Below are positions 1-6,649 of a stretch of DNA of 15,454 nucleotides, in pieces; position 1 is the stretch's first letter, and the number at the start of each line of letters is the position of its first letter. The DNA is from Pseudomonadota bacterium (GTDB lineage: Bacteria > Pseudomonadota > Alphaproteobacteria > Rhizobiales > Devosiaceae): positions 1 through 15,454 of the forward strand of contig JAEYTY010000043.1 of the NCBI GenBank assembly GCA_023433775.1, read 5' to 3'. A model generated the notes under the pieces. It was not told the origin of the DNA, made no database searches, and saw only the letters and a list, made by a program, of their open reading frames with translations. Made by a program: the position numbers and the translations under genes.

Positions 1-511
1 ACGCCAGTTGCTCTGCACCCAGCCGGTTTTGCCTGTCGTCCAGCGCTAGATCGGCGACGCGCTGACCAACAGGGCTGGTTGGAAGCGGCAGGAAGGTGGG
101 CGCTGGCGCCGTTTCCGTAAGCTCGTGCAAAATCAGCCTCGCCACCAGATCTGCCTTTTCCGGGGCGATATCAGCCGCAAAGGCTGACTTGAGCAGGGCC
201 TGCATCAACGGCGTCACCCGCAGCGTAAACGCCCGGTCAAGCGGTGCTGGTGGTGCCCATGCGCGCGCCATTTCCGGATCCCAATGCACTATCCACAGCT
301 CTGCATCGGATAAGACGTCAAGCCGATGCGTCACTCCCGCCGGAATCCATGCTGCCAACTGCGGCGGGACAAGCCAACGTCCTTCCTCGGTATGGACCTG
401 AACCGTTCCCGAGACGGCAAAGGTCAATTGGGCGTCATCATGGTGATGGGCCGGCATACCCATTCCGCGACCCTTGTGCCCCCTCAGGAGCCTGAATGCT
501 GGCGACAACAT
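1..511 (-). CDS. AraC-family transcriptional regulator with cupin sensor domain (3' end cut off by window edge)
   Basis: Reading the minus strand from an ATG at 511 gives about 170 residues open to the left edge. The first 60 or so residues look like an AraC-type cupin arm, with a His cluster (PAHHHDDAQ), a VSGTVQVHTEEG strand pair, then a PPQLAAWIPAGVTHRL strand pair. A helical stretch follows, and the last residues (RVADLALDDRQNRLGAEQLA) resemble the first helix of an AraC HTH domain, so most of the DNA-binding part lies outside the window. The start is supported by a GGAG about 9 bases upstream and an in-frame stop shortly before it. The gene diverges from the oxidoreductase at 611 across 99 bases, a common arrangement for a regulator and its target. 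The family and partial status are seen; the target and ligand are inference. Confidence 0.8.
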   Translation of the reverse strand, partial: MLSPAFRLLRGHKGRGMGMPAHHHDDAQLTFAVSGTVQVHTEEGRWLVPPQLAAWIPAGVTHRLDVLSDAELWIVHWDPEMARAWAPPAPLDRAFTLRVTPLMQALLKSAFAADIAPEKADLVARLILHELTETAPAPTFLPLPTSPVGQRVADLALDDRQNRLGAEQLA

Positions 512-571
512 TTTGGCATCTCCGCGATGCAGATTGGCGCCACATCGTCAAGACGGATGGGTAGCATGGCG

Positions 572-595
572 GCATTCCTCGGTCGAGGCCGATGC
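572..595. promoter_or_regulatory. Inverted repeat in the divergent promoter region, possible regulator site
   Basis: Between the two divergent genes lies a symmetric sequence: CCTCG-GT-CGAGG at 577-588, flanked by GCAT (572-575) and ATGC (592-595). It sits just upstream of the ribosome-binding site of the plus-strand oxidoreductase, so a bound protein could block that gene. Assignment to the AraC-type regulator is only inference; AraC sites are more often direct repeats. Confidence 0.25.
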
Positions 596-610
596 AAAAG
601 GAAAATCAAA

Positions 611-1540
611 ATGAGCGAAAACATGAAAGCCGTCATCATCCCCAGCTATGGCGACAATAGCGTTGTCCAGTTGATCAAAGTAAGCCGCCCGGCACCAAAG
701 CAGGGCGAAGTGCTCATCAAGGTACACGCTGCCGGGGTTAATCCCATCGATTGGAAAATCCGCTCCGGTGCTGGGCAGCGGATGGGCATGGTCCTTCCCA
801 TTCATCTGGGTGGCGAGATTGCCGGAACAGTCGAACAGGTCGGAGAGGGCGTTGACCAGTTTGTTATCAGCGACGCTGTTTTCGGCATTATTGCCGACGG
901 GGCCTTCTCCGAATATGCAATTGCTCAGGCGAGCAACCTGGTACGAAAGCCGATCAATCTGGATTACGTTCAATCGGCGGCAGTGCCGCTGGGCGCTTTG
1001 ACTGCATGGCAAGCCATGTTCGACCTGGCCAAGCTTGCCACGGGGCAGCGCCTCCTCGTTACCAACAGCTCGGGTGGCGTTGGTTCGCTTGCTGTGCAGC
1101 TTGCCAAGGTAGCTGGTGCTCATGTCACCGCCGTGGCCTCAGCTCATAACGAAGATTATGTCCGAAGCCTTGGTGCAGATGAATTCATTGATTATCGGCG
1201 GCAGCCATTCGAGACGGTAGCCCATGACATGGATGTTGTCTTCGACACGGTCGGTGGCGATACCTTCCAGCGTGGATTTGCGACCCTGAGGAAAGGTGGT
1301 TTCCTGGTAACTGCGGTGGCTTTCCCCAAGGACGAGGGGGCCGAGCATGGCGTTGGTGTCGGACGTGTCGTCTGCAAGCCGAATGGCGACCAGTTGAAGG
1401 CCATCTGCGACTATGTGGAAGCAGGCAAACTGGTCTCTAATGTCGGGGCCGTCTTTGCATTGGACGATGTCCGAGAGGCTTTGGACTTGTCAGAGCGCGG
1501 CCATACACGGGGCAAGATCGTCCTGCGCGTTACCGGGTAG
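611..1540 (+). CDS. NADP-dependent quinone oxidoreductase-like enzyme, MDR (zinc-independent) superfamily
   Basis: The 309-aa protein has the two-domain layout of medium-chain dehydrogenases/reductases of the quinone oxidoreductase type. A GroES-like part includes VHAAGVNPIDWKIRSG (about residues 38-53) and LGGEIAGTVEQVG. A Rossmann domain with the nucleotide-binding turn SSGGVGS at 153-159 is followed by the usual AVQLAK helix. No zinc-ligand cysteine set is visible, as expected for QOR-type members that reduce quinones or enals with NADPH. I chose the ATG at 611 because an AAGGA stands about 8 bases upstream and the family starts there; the open frame extending to 326 runs through the divergent regulator and is not real. 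The length is typical. The AraC-type regulator opposite may control it. The substrate cannot be read from the sequence. Confidence 0.85.
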   Translation: MSENMKAVIIPSYGDNSVVQLIKVSRPAPKQGEVLIKVHAAGVNPIDWKIRSGAGQRMGMVLPIHLGGEIAGTVEQVGEGVDQFVISDAVFGIIADGAFSEYAIAQASNLVRKPINLDYVQSAAVPLGALTAWQAMFDLAKLATGQRLLVTNSSGGVGSLAVQLAKVAGAHVTAVASAHNEDYVRSLGADEFIDYRRQPFETVAHDMDVVFDTVGGDTFQRGFATLRKGGFLVTAVAFPKDEGAEHGVGVGRVVCKPNGDQLKAICDYVEAGKLVSNVGAVFALDDVREALDLSERGHTRGKIVLRVTG

Positions 1541-1565
1541 GTCACGCACTTGATGCTGATTTCCC

Positions 1566-1724
1566 CTATACCCGCCTGATCGCCCCGCCATAGTGTGCGA
1601 CCATCTCGTCGGACGTCAGAAATTCAATTCCCGACGCCATAGCCTGTGCGATCAGCATTCGGTCGAATGGGTCTTTGTGGATGGGCGGGAGGCCGGCTAT
1701 TGCGACGGCGTGTTCGCTGGTGAG
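1566..1724 (-). pseudogene. VapC-type PIN toxin remnant (C-terminal 52 residues only)
   Basis: A minus-strand frame of 52 codons ending in TAG at 1566-1568 encodes the classical C-terminal part of a PIN-domain toxin. It has LTSEHAVAIAGLPPIHKDPFD, then RMLIAQAMASGIEFLTSD and a short tail. Toxins of this Phd-partnered type are usually about 125-130 aa, so roughly the first 75 residues are missing, including the N-terminal catalytic Asp and the central Glu. The remnant begins inside the 3' end of the antitoxin frame and has no start codon of its own, which indicates one internal deletion that removed the antitoxin stop and the toxin start. It should have no RNase activity. The family is seen; the deletion mechanism is inferred. 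Confidence 0.75.
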
Positions 1725-1957
1725 CTGCCGAATATCTCTTCGATCTCGGCTTGCCCGATACGATCAAAGTCATCCGGTACGGTGAACTGCCCTTGCATGA
1801 AGCCTAGTCGCTTGACGCCGGAGGGCTGCTCGAGCGGCACGACTTTGACCATGGGCTTGCCTGATTTTGCAATGATGAAGGGCTCGCCCTTGGCCGCCTG
1901 ATCCACCAATCGTGACAGGTCCTTCATGGCTTCGCGAATATCGACGATCTTATCCAT
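1697..1957 (-). CDS. Phd/YefM-type antitoxin with altered C-terminus
   Basis: The 86-aa protein has the Phd/YefM N-terminal DNA-binding fold: MDKIVDIREAMKDLSRLVDQ, then GEPFIIAKSGKPMVKVVPLE. Antitoxins of this type bind their promoter through this domain and neutralise a VapC toxin with the C-terminal tail. The expected end is near EIEEIFG; here seven or so foreign residues (SSPANTPSQ) follow, because the frame reads through a deletion into toxin DNA. The ATG at 1957 is preferred over an in-frame TTG at 1969, which lies inside the stop region of the upstream gene; GAGAG stands about 6 bases before the ATG. The start is 8 bases after that gene's stop, so it may be co-transcribed with it. With the toxin broken, it is probably a solitary repressor or a decaying relic. 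Confidence 0.8.
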   Translation of the reverse strand: MDKIVDIREAMKDLSRLVDQAAKGEPFIIAKSGKPMVKVVPLEQPSGVKRLGFMQGQFTVPDDFDRIGQAEIEEIFGSSPANTPSQ

Positions 1958-1965
1958 GCGCACTC

Positions 1966-2520
1966 TCAATCCCCCGCGACAAAGGCGGTGACGTCGCCGG
2001 TTTCGCTGATGACGACGCGCCAGAAATACCAGGCGTCCATCTGCTTGAGCTCGGTGACTTCCTTGGTGGTGAGGATGCGATAGGCGTCGACCTTCTGGTT
2101 GGGCGGCAGGTCGGAGAAATTGCTGAGTGTGGCGAGATAGGGCCAGACATAGTGCACCTTTTCGCCCTCGGTGCCTGGAAACCAGGCATAGGGGGCGTCG
2201 AGCAGGTTGAGCAGCACCGAGAGGATTTGGGCGCCGTCGGCGTCTTCGGATACCTGCTTGAGATAGGTCACCGGATCCCTGGGCATTCCGAAGCTGACCA
2301 CGGGCAGCTCGGCCTGGGTTTCAAATATCGGACGCAGGTTTTCGATATTGCCACTGCGAGCGGCGGCCATGAGCGAGAGGCGGATGGCCCGAACCGGCTC
2401 GGGTAGGGCGCTGAGATCACTGCTGATGACCGGCTGCGCCCATTCCGTGCTGACGCCATCCTGCGCCTGGGCTTGAGCCAGACAAAAGGTGGCGATTGCA
2501 GCAAGCGCGGCACGGCGCAT
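1966..2520 (-). CDS. Exported protein of unknown function (184 aa)
   Basis: The N-terminus (MRRAALAAIATFCLAQAQA) is a clear Sec signal peptide with likely cleavage after AQA, so the mature protein is about 165 residues and periplasmic. I do not recognise a named domain. The body is helical, with SLMAAARSGNIENLRPIFE, a conserved-looking YLKQVSEDADGAQILSVLLNLLDAPY, a VWPYLATL segment and an ending WYFWRVVISETGDVTAFVAGD. The last segment resembles uncharacterised Hyphomicrobiales exported proteins that end in FVAGD. The start is supported by GGGGAGGA about 8 bases upstream. It follows the 92-aa gene (stop 2580) by 59 bases on the same strand and precedes the antitoxin by 8 bases. No catalytic motif or cysteine pair suggests an enzyme. 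Confidence 0.7.
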   Translation of the reverse strand: MRRAALAAIATFCLAQAQAQDGVSTEWAQPVISSDLSALPEPVRAIRLSLMAAARSGNIENLRPIFETQAELPVVSFGMPRDPVTYLKQVSEDADGAQILSVLLNLLDAPYAWFPGTEGEKVHYVWPYLATLSNFSDLPPNQKVDAYRILTTKEVTELKQMDAWYFWRVVISETGDVTAFVAGD

Positions 2521-2579
2521 GGACGAGTCCTCCCCGCGCCATTGAGCGACAATATAGGCCTGCTGGCAAGCGGCAAGGA

Positions 2580-2858
2580 CTATTGGAGGATTCGTTCCAG
2601 ATTATATTCGCCGGTGCGGATGCGATCGGGCAGCTGGGCGACGAGATCGGCGGCAGCTTCATCGCCATGCATCCGCACAAAGGTGGCGAGGGCGGCGAAC
2701 AGCGAGGCATGAGCGAGAGCGGCGGGTTCCACGCCGTCTTCTTCAGCCGAATTCCAGGCTTCGGCCAGATATTCGAGCGCCAATTGCCGTTCGGCCTGGC
2801 TGCGGTCGAACGGGCCGAGGCCTGACGCGGGCGAGAAGATGGACTTGGTGGTGCTCAT
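2580..2858 (-). CDS. Small helical protein of unknown function (92 aa)
   Basis: An intact 92-codon minus-strand frame has codon usage like its neighbours. The sequence is acidic and mostly alpha-helical (RSQAERQLALEYLAEAWN, ALAHASLFAALATFVRMHGD), and ends in AQLPDRIRTGEYNLERILQ. There is no signal peptide, membrane segment or cysteine. I do not recognise a family. An AGG lies about 9 bases before the ATG. The region upstream (2860-2953) is the only non-coding stretch that could hold its promoter. Gene order suggests the downstream exported protein may share the transcript, but this is not shown. Confidence 0.6.
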   Translation of the reverse strand: MSTTKSIFSPASGLGPFDRSQAERQLALEYLAEAWNSAEEDGVEPAALAHASLFAALATFVRMHGDEAAADLVAQLPDRIRTGEYNLERILQ

Positions 2859-2953
2859 GGAATTTGCCTAGCATGGCGAAGCGCCGGATGGCGCGCGCGA
2901 AGTAACCCGAAGGTTAACGGTGTGTAGGCAATTGCACCGATAAGGCGGCGGGC

Positions 2954-3385
2954 CTATTCGGCAAACCGCGTATGAATCTCACGGGCAAGGCGCTGGGCTT
3001 CGGCCAAAAGGCGCGAAACGGCGGAGCGTGACGCGGGCGTGCAATGCTGGTGGAAGCGAGAAAACGCCGTGTAGCCGCCGTTGAACGCGCCGGTGAGCCG
3101 CTGGCGGCGATCCTCGTCGGGTTCATCGAGATCAATCAGCTCGGCCATCTGGGCGCGCCAGTCGTCGCTGCCGGTTTTGCACAGCGGCTGGAGGTAATAG
3201 AGGCTGCCCATGATCTCGGCCAGCCGCTCCATCTGCCGCTGATAGGGCGGATCGATGGCGAGGGCGGGGGAGGATAGGGCGAGGAGCAGGGGGACGAGCA
3301 TGAGACCCCCACCCAATCCCCCCCTACGAGGGGGAGGGGCAGCCCGCCCGCGCACATTCGCCATGAGGGAAAAGAGCAAAATCAT
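2954..3385 (-). CDS. DUF2385 / TIGR02301 family exported protein
   Basis: The mature part carries the hallmarks of the TIGR02301 (DUF2385) family of alphaproteobacterial periplasmic proteins: LYYLQPLCKTGSDDWRAQMAEL, LTGAFNGGYTAFSRFHQHCTPA and a final helix. Its two cysteines (in PLC and HCT) are the family's pair. The N-terminus is odd. With the ATG at 3385, which has a good AGAAGG about 5 bases upstream, the protein begins MILLFSLMANVRGRAAPPPRR, then a Gly-rich run, and only then LVPLLLALSSPALA with the cleavage site. The first 28 codons include a GC-rich repeat read in frame. A start at the internal ATG (3301) would give a short signal peptide with no positive charge. It lies 12 bases after the NUDIX gene stop and is probably co-transcribed with it. 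Function unknown. Confidence 0.8.
   Translation of the reverse strand: MILLFSLMANVRGRAAPPPRRGGLGGGLMLVPLLLALSSPALAIDPPYQRQMERLAEIMGSLYYLQPLCKTGSDDWRAQMAELIDLDEPDEDRRQRLTGAFNGGYTAFSRFHQHCTPASRSAVSRLLAEAQRLAREIHTRFAE
3306..3340. repeat. GC-rich imperfect palindromic repeat inside the DUF2385 signal-peptide coding region
   Basis: The plus strand reads CCCCCACCCAATCCCCCCC, then TACGA, then GGGGGAGGGGC. This C-run/G-run block around TACGA resembles the dispersed CCCTCCCCC-TCGT-GGGGGAGGG type elements found between genes in many Proteobacteria. Here it falls within the open reading frame and encodes the APPPRRGGLGGG stretch without breaking the frame. No second copy is present in the window, so membership of a dispersed family is from memory and needs a genome search. 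Confidence 0.5.
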
Positions 3386-3397
3386 CGCGGCCTTCTA

Positions 3398-3799
3398 TCA
3401 GCTTTGCCCCAGCACTTTGAAGCATTCTCTGATGACTTCATCGAGCCGTGATGTGGTGCGGAAGGAAATGAGCGCCGCCGGATCGACCCAGAGGTGATCG
3501 GCGATTTCGTCAGAGGGCGTGATGGCGCCGGTAAAATCAGTGGTGGCGAAGATCGCGAGGCGAAAGCTGCCGTCGCGGCCGAGCGACTGAACCATGACGG
3601 GACGCGGGTTGCGGATGGTGACACCGAGTTCTTCGCGCAATTCGCGCTGGGCGCATTGTTCGATGGTTTCGCCCGGCTCGATGCGGCCGCCGGGAAAGGT
3701 CCAGAGGTTCTGATAGGGCGCAAAGGCGCGCTTGATGAGCAACACTTTGCCATCGCGGACAAGGGCTACGCTGGCGGCGTTCGGAAGGTCGGCGGTCAC
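3398..3799 (-). CDS. NUDIX hydrolase
   Basis: The 133-aa protein contains a perfect Nudix box (G-x5-E-x7-REUxEExGU) at residues 38-60: GRIEPGE, then seven residues, then RELREELGV. The box builds the divalent-metal site that cleaves nucleoside diphosphates linked to another moiety. The N-terminal strands NAASVALVRDGKVLLIKRA and NLWTFPGG are typical, and the whole length matches a stand-alone Nudix domain. ADP-ribose pyrophosphatase or MutT-like roles are possible; the substrate cannot be decided. The start is a GTG at 3799 with a weak GAGCAG upstream; a nearby ATG (3810) is out of frame. Its stop lies 12 bases from the DUF2385 start, suggesting an operon. It diverges from the SRAP gene over 64 bases. 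Confidence 0.9.
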   Translation of the reverse strand: MTADLPNAASVALVRDGKVLLIKRAFAPYQNLWTFPGGRIEPGETIEQCAQRELREELGVTIRNPRPVMVQSLGRDGSFRLAIFATTDFTGAITPSDEIADHLWVDPAALISFRTTSRLDEVIRECFKVLGQS

Positions 3800-3863
3800 T
3801 TGCTGCTCATTTGCGATTCGGTGGCTGCGAGTTTACCTGTTGGCACGTTAACGGAGACAGTCC

Positions 3864-4592
3864 ATGTGCGGACGCTATGCAGCCACGCTGCCGCCCGAAA
3901 TGATGGTGGAGCTGTTCAAGCTCATCAAATCCATCGACATCCTGCCGCGCTTCAACATCGCGCCGACCCAGCCCATTGTCGCCATTTGGGAAGAGGCGGC
4001 GCGGCGCGAGGCGCATTTCGCCCGCTGGGGGCTGGTGCCGCGCTGGGTGAAGGACCCGCGCGAATTTCCGCTGCTGGTCAATGCGCGGGCCGAAAGCATG
4101 TCGGACAAGCCGGCCTTTCGCGACCCGCTGAAGCATGGCCGCTGCATCGTGCCGGCCAGTGGCTATTATGAATGGCACACCGGGCCGGACAAGAAAAAGC
4201 AGCCCTATTACATCACCCGCGCCGACGGGCAGCCCATGGCACTGGCCGGGCTCTATGCGACCTGGAGCGGGCCGGAGGGCGAGGAAATCGACAGCGTGGC
4301 GACGATCACTGTCGCCGCCAATGCGCAATTGTCGGAAATCCACGACCGGATGCCGATGATCCTGCTCGATAAGGCGGAGCAGGACGCCTGGCTCGATGTG
4401 CGCAATGTACGGGCACAGCAGGCAGCGCAGATGGCGCTGCCGCTGGCGGATGGCGTACTGAAATTTCACCCGGTATCGACGCGCGTCAATTCGGCGCGTG
4501 ACGACGATCCGGGTTTGATCGAGCCGGTGACGCTGGAAAAGCCCGAGGCCATCATTAAGAAGGCGGCTGGCGGGCAGATGGACCTGTTTTAG
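3864..4592 (+). CDS. SRAP domain protein (YedK/HMCES family), abasic-site DNA-protein crosslinker
   Basis: The 242-aa protein has the full SRAP set of active residues. Cys2 directly follows the initiator Met (MCGRY), Asn73 lies in LLVNARAES, Glu103 in PASGYYEW and His160 in EIHDRMPMIL. Family members use Cys2 to form a stable thiazolidine link with abasic sites in single-stranded DNA, shielding them at replication forks. Because Cys2 must become N-terminal, the ATG at 3864 is required; GGAGA stands about 7 bases upstream. The C-terminus ends exactly in QMDLF (238-242), matching the bacterial beta-clamp-binding consensus QL(S/D)LF, which would bring the protein to the sliding clamp. No GTTC-N7-GTTC LexA box is visible in the 64 bases upstream. 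Its 3' end meets the convergent hemerythrin gene with a 3-base gap and no terminator. Confidence 0.93.
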   Translation: MCGRYAATLPPEMMVELFKLIKSIDILPRFNIAPTQPIVAIWEEAARREAHFARWGLVPRWVKDPREFPLLVNARAESMSDKPAFRDPLKHGRCIVPASGYYEWHTGPDKKKQPYYITRADGQPMALAGLYATWSGPEGEEIDSVATITVAANAQLSEIHDRMPMILLDKAEQDAWLDVRNVRAQQAAQMALPLADGVLKFHPVSTRVNSARDDDPGLIEPVTLEKPEAIIKKAAGGQMDLF

Positions 4593-4595
4593 AGC

Positions 4596-5153
4596 CTACA
4601 TCAGCTCGAAATAGCCGAGGGCGTCGCCCATGGCCTCTTCTTCCCAGCCGAGATGGGAGAGCAGGACACGCTCAAGCGCGTGATAGACGATCTTGGCATC
4701 CTCAAAGCGCGACTGGCTGGGTTCGGTTGCGAGAGCATTGAGCGCATCGACCAGCCTTTCGAGCAGTTCATGCACCACGACATGCTCTGCCGTCAGCCGG
4801 TCCGCAATGGCCTTGAAGGCCGGGCCCTGCTGCGCCAGCACGGGGAAGAGGTGATGATCCTCGATGGAATGGTGCGTATTGACCACGTTGCAATACTGGC
4901 CGCAGAGATTGCCGAAGCGGCGGTAATTGCTGACCATTTCCAGATCGCCGGTTTCAGCGGCGATTTCGGCCGGCGTCACACTGCCGGCATTTGCGCGCTC
5001 GATGAGCTTGCCAAGGGTGATCATGTTGTGGCGCAGATGGTCATGAACCATGCGCAGATGTTCGCCCGGTGCGCGTTGCGCGTCGGTCAGGCCTTCGAGC
5101 TTGGGCACGGGAGGGCGGGTGGCGTCGTCGAGAAAAGCGATGTTGAGCAGCAT
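4596..5153 (-). CDS. Hemerythrin HHE cation-binding domain protein
   Basis: The 185-aa protein is a four-helix-bundle hemerythrin-like protein. Likely diiron ligands are in HDHLRH (37-42), HHSIEDHH (94-101, an HxxxE pattern), EHVVVHE (123-129) and SHLGWEEE near the C-terminus. Such proteins bind O2, NO or iron, or act in iron-sulfur repair; which applies here is unknown. The start is uncertain: the ATG at 5153 has no visible Shine-Dalgarno, and the frame stays open upstream for about 18 codons (KVTPLCLLEPGSTRLHLGA), back to a stop near 5210, with no standard ATG or GTG. It lies 80 bases downstream of the FAD dehydrogenase on the same strand and may be read from that transcript. Confidence 0.85.
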   Translation of the reverse strand: MLLNIAFLDDATRPPVPKLEGLTDAQRAPGEHLRMVHDHLRHNMITLGKLIERANAGSVTPAEIAAETGDLEMVSNYRRFGNLCGQYCNVVNTHHSIEDHHLFPVLAQQGPAFKAIADRLTAEHVVVHELLERLVDALNALATEPSQSRFEDAKIVYHALERVLLSHLGWEEEAMGDALGYFELM

Positions 5154-5233
5154 GGCGCCAAGATGGAGCCGGGTGCTGCCGGGTTCAAGAAGGCACAGCG
5201 GGGTGACTTTGTATCATGGCCTCCGGAGCGCCC

Positions 5234-6649
5234 TTAGCCGAGCAATTTACCCGGGTTGAGAATGCCATTGGGATCAAGGGCGGCCTTGATGGATCGCATC
5301 ATTTCAAGCGCCACCGGGTCTTTGACGCGCTTGAGCAGATCGACCTTGAGCTGGCCGATGCCGTGTTCGGCAGACACCGAGCCGCCGAGTTTGAGAACAA
5401 CGTCGTAGACTGCGTCATTCACGGGATGCTCATGGCGGGCCATGAAATCCTTGGGATCGGCGCCGACGGGCTGGCTGAAATTGAAGTGAATATTGCCATC
5501 GCCCATATGGCCGAAGGGCACGGCGCGAATGCCAGGAACCAGGCGCTCGGCGGCAGCACTGCCCTCGGCAATGAGCTCGGGAATGGCGGCGATCGGTACC
5601 GAAACGTCGTGCTTGATCGACGCGCCTTCGCGGGACTGGCACTCGCTAATCTGCTCGCGAAAGGCCCACATGCGGGTGCGGTCGGCGAGGGATTCGGCAA
5701 GGGTGGCGTCAGTAATGAGGGCCTCTTCGAAGGCCGCTTCAAGCGAGGCCTGCAGCGTGCCGGGGGCGGCACTGGCCATGCGGGCCAATTCGATCAGCGC
5801 GTACCAGGGTGAGGGCGAGGCGGCGGGATTGGCATCGAGCATCCCGTGGCGCAACTGGATATCGAGGCCAATGGCGGGGATGATTTCGAAAGCGTTGAGC
5901 CTGCTGCCGGCACGCTGGCGGAGCAGTTGGAAGAGGTCGAGCGCGGCCTCGGGCGAGGCGATATTGACCAGGGCCGTCTCATAGTCCTCGGGCTGGGGAT
6001 AAAGCTTGAGGCTCGCCGCCGTGATGATGCCCAATGTGCCTTCGGCGCCGACCAACAGATCCTTGAGGTCGTAGCCGGTATTGTCCTTCTTGAGGCTGTT
6101 GAGGCCCTGATAGAGCCGGCCATCGGCCAGCACTGCCTCGACGCCCATGGTGAGCTCGCGCGCATTGCCATAGGCGAGCACATTAACGCCGCCGGCATTG
6201 GAGGACAGCACGCCACCAATGCGGGCGGAGCCTTGTGAGGCCAGCCAAAGCGGGAACATGGCGCCTGCGGCTTCGGCGGCCCTGTGGGCGTTTTCGAGAA
6301 TAACGCCGGCTTCTGCGACCATGACCCCGGCAGCCGGATCAACAGCGCGAACCCGGTCCAGCCGGGCGAGACTGACAATGACCTCGGTTCCCATGAGCGG
6401 CACCTGCGCGCCGACGAGGCCGGTATTGCCGCCCTGCGGGATGAGCCCGACGCGGTTTTCATTGGCCCAGCGGGCTACGGCCTGCACGGTGGCCACATCG
6501 GGCGGGGTGGCTACGGCGGCGGCTGGCTGATGGAAACGCTTGCGCGGCTCATTGAGAAAAGCACCCATTCTGCTGCTATCGCCAATGACATGATCGGCGC
6601 CGATGAGAGCGGCGAGCGCGGCGGAGATTTGGGCTGGCGTGAGCGACAT
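5234..6649 (-). CDS. FAD-linked D-2-hydroxyacid dehydrogenase (GlcD / D-2-hydroxyglutarate dehydrogenase family)
   Basis: The 471-aa protein combines a PCMH-type FAD-binding domain with a C-terminal FAD-linked oxidase domain. Visible signatures are PQGGNTGLVG (71-80, binds FAD pyrophosphate), SSNAGGVNVLAYGNARELTMG, KKDNTGYDLKDLLVGAEGTLG, FGHMGDGNIHFNF and SAEHGIGQLK near the end; the last two carry metal- and substrate-binding His/Glu. Relatives oxidise D-2-hydroxyglutarate, D-lactate or glycolate and pass electrons to ETF or a cytochrome. I chose the ATG at 6649 (MSLTPAQISAAL), which matches the family length. The frame is open 30 codons further (to 6739), but that extension looks like promoter DNA. 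No strong ribosome-binding site is seen at either start. The exact substrate is not decidable. Confidence 0.9.
   Translation of the reverse strand: MSLTPAQISAALAALIGADHVIGDSSRMGAFLNEPRKRFHQPAAAVATPPDVATVQAVARWANENRVGLIPQGGNTGLVGAQVPLMGTEVIVSLARLDRVRAVDPAAGVMVAEAGVILENAHRAAEAAGAMFPLWLASQGSARIGGVLSSNAGGVNVLAYGNARELTMGVEAVLADGRLYQGLNSLKKDNTGYDLKDLLVGAEGTLGIITAASLKLYPQPEDYETALVNIASPEAALDLFQLLRQRAGSRLNAFEIIPAIGLDIQLRHGMLDANPAASPSPWYALIELARMASAAPGTLQASLEAAFEEALITDATLAESLADRTRMWAFREQISECQSREGASIKHDVSVPIAAIPELIAEGSAAAERLVPGIRAVPFGHMGDGNIHFNFSQPVGADPKDFMARHEHPVNDAVYDVVLKLGGSVSAEHGIGQLKVDLLKRVKDPVALEMMRSIKAALDPNGILNPGKLLG

Noticed and set aside
326..610. Long N-terminal extension of the oxidoreductase frame
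   Set aside because: It runs through the divergent AraC-type regulator and its promoter region; the ATG at 611 has a good ribosome-binding site and matches the family start.
2895..2925. AACC-CGAA-GGTT hairpin and CtrA-like TTAA half sites upstream of the 92-aa gene
   Set aside because: The stem is only 4 bp and the half-site spacing is 8, not 7; not strong enough to report as a site.
3800..3863. SOS (LexA) box upstream of the SRAP gene
   Set aside because: No GTTC-N7-GTTC or close variant could be found in the spacer.
5216..5812. 198-codon plus-strand frame (and similar long opposite-strand frames at 3494-4171, 3807-4469, 8157-9242 and 10064-11068)
   Set aside because: These are opposite-strand shadows of strongly recognised genes, with no domain pattern of their own.
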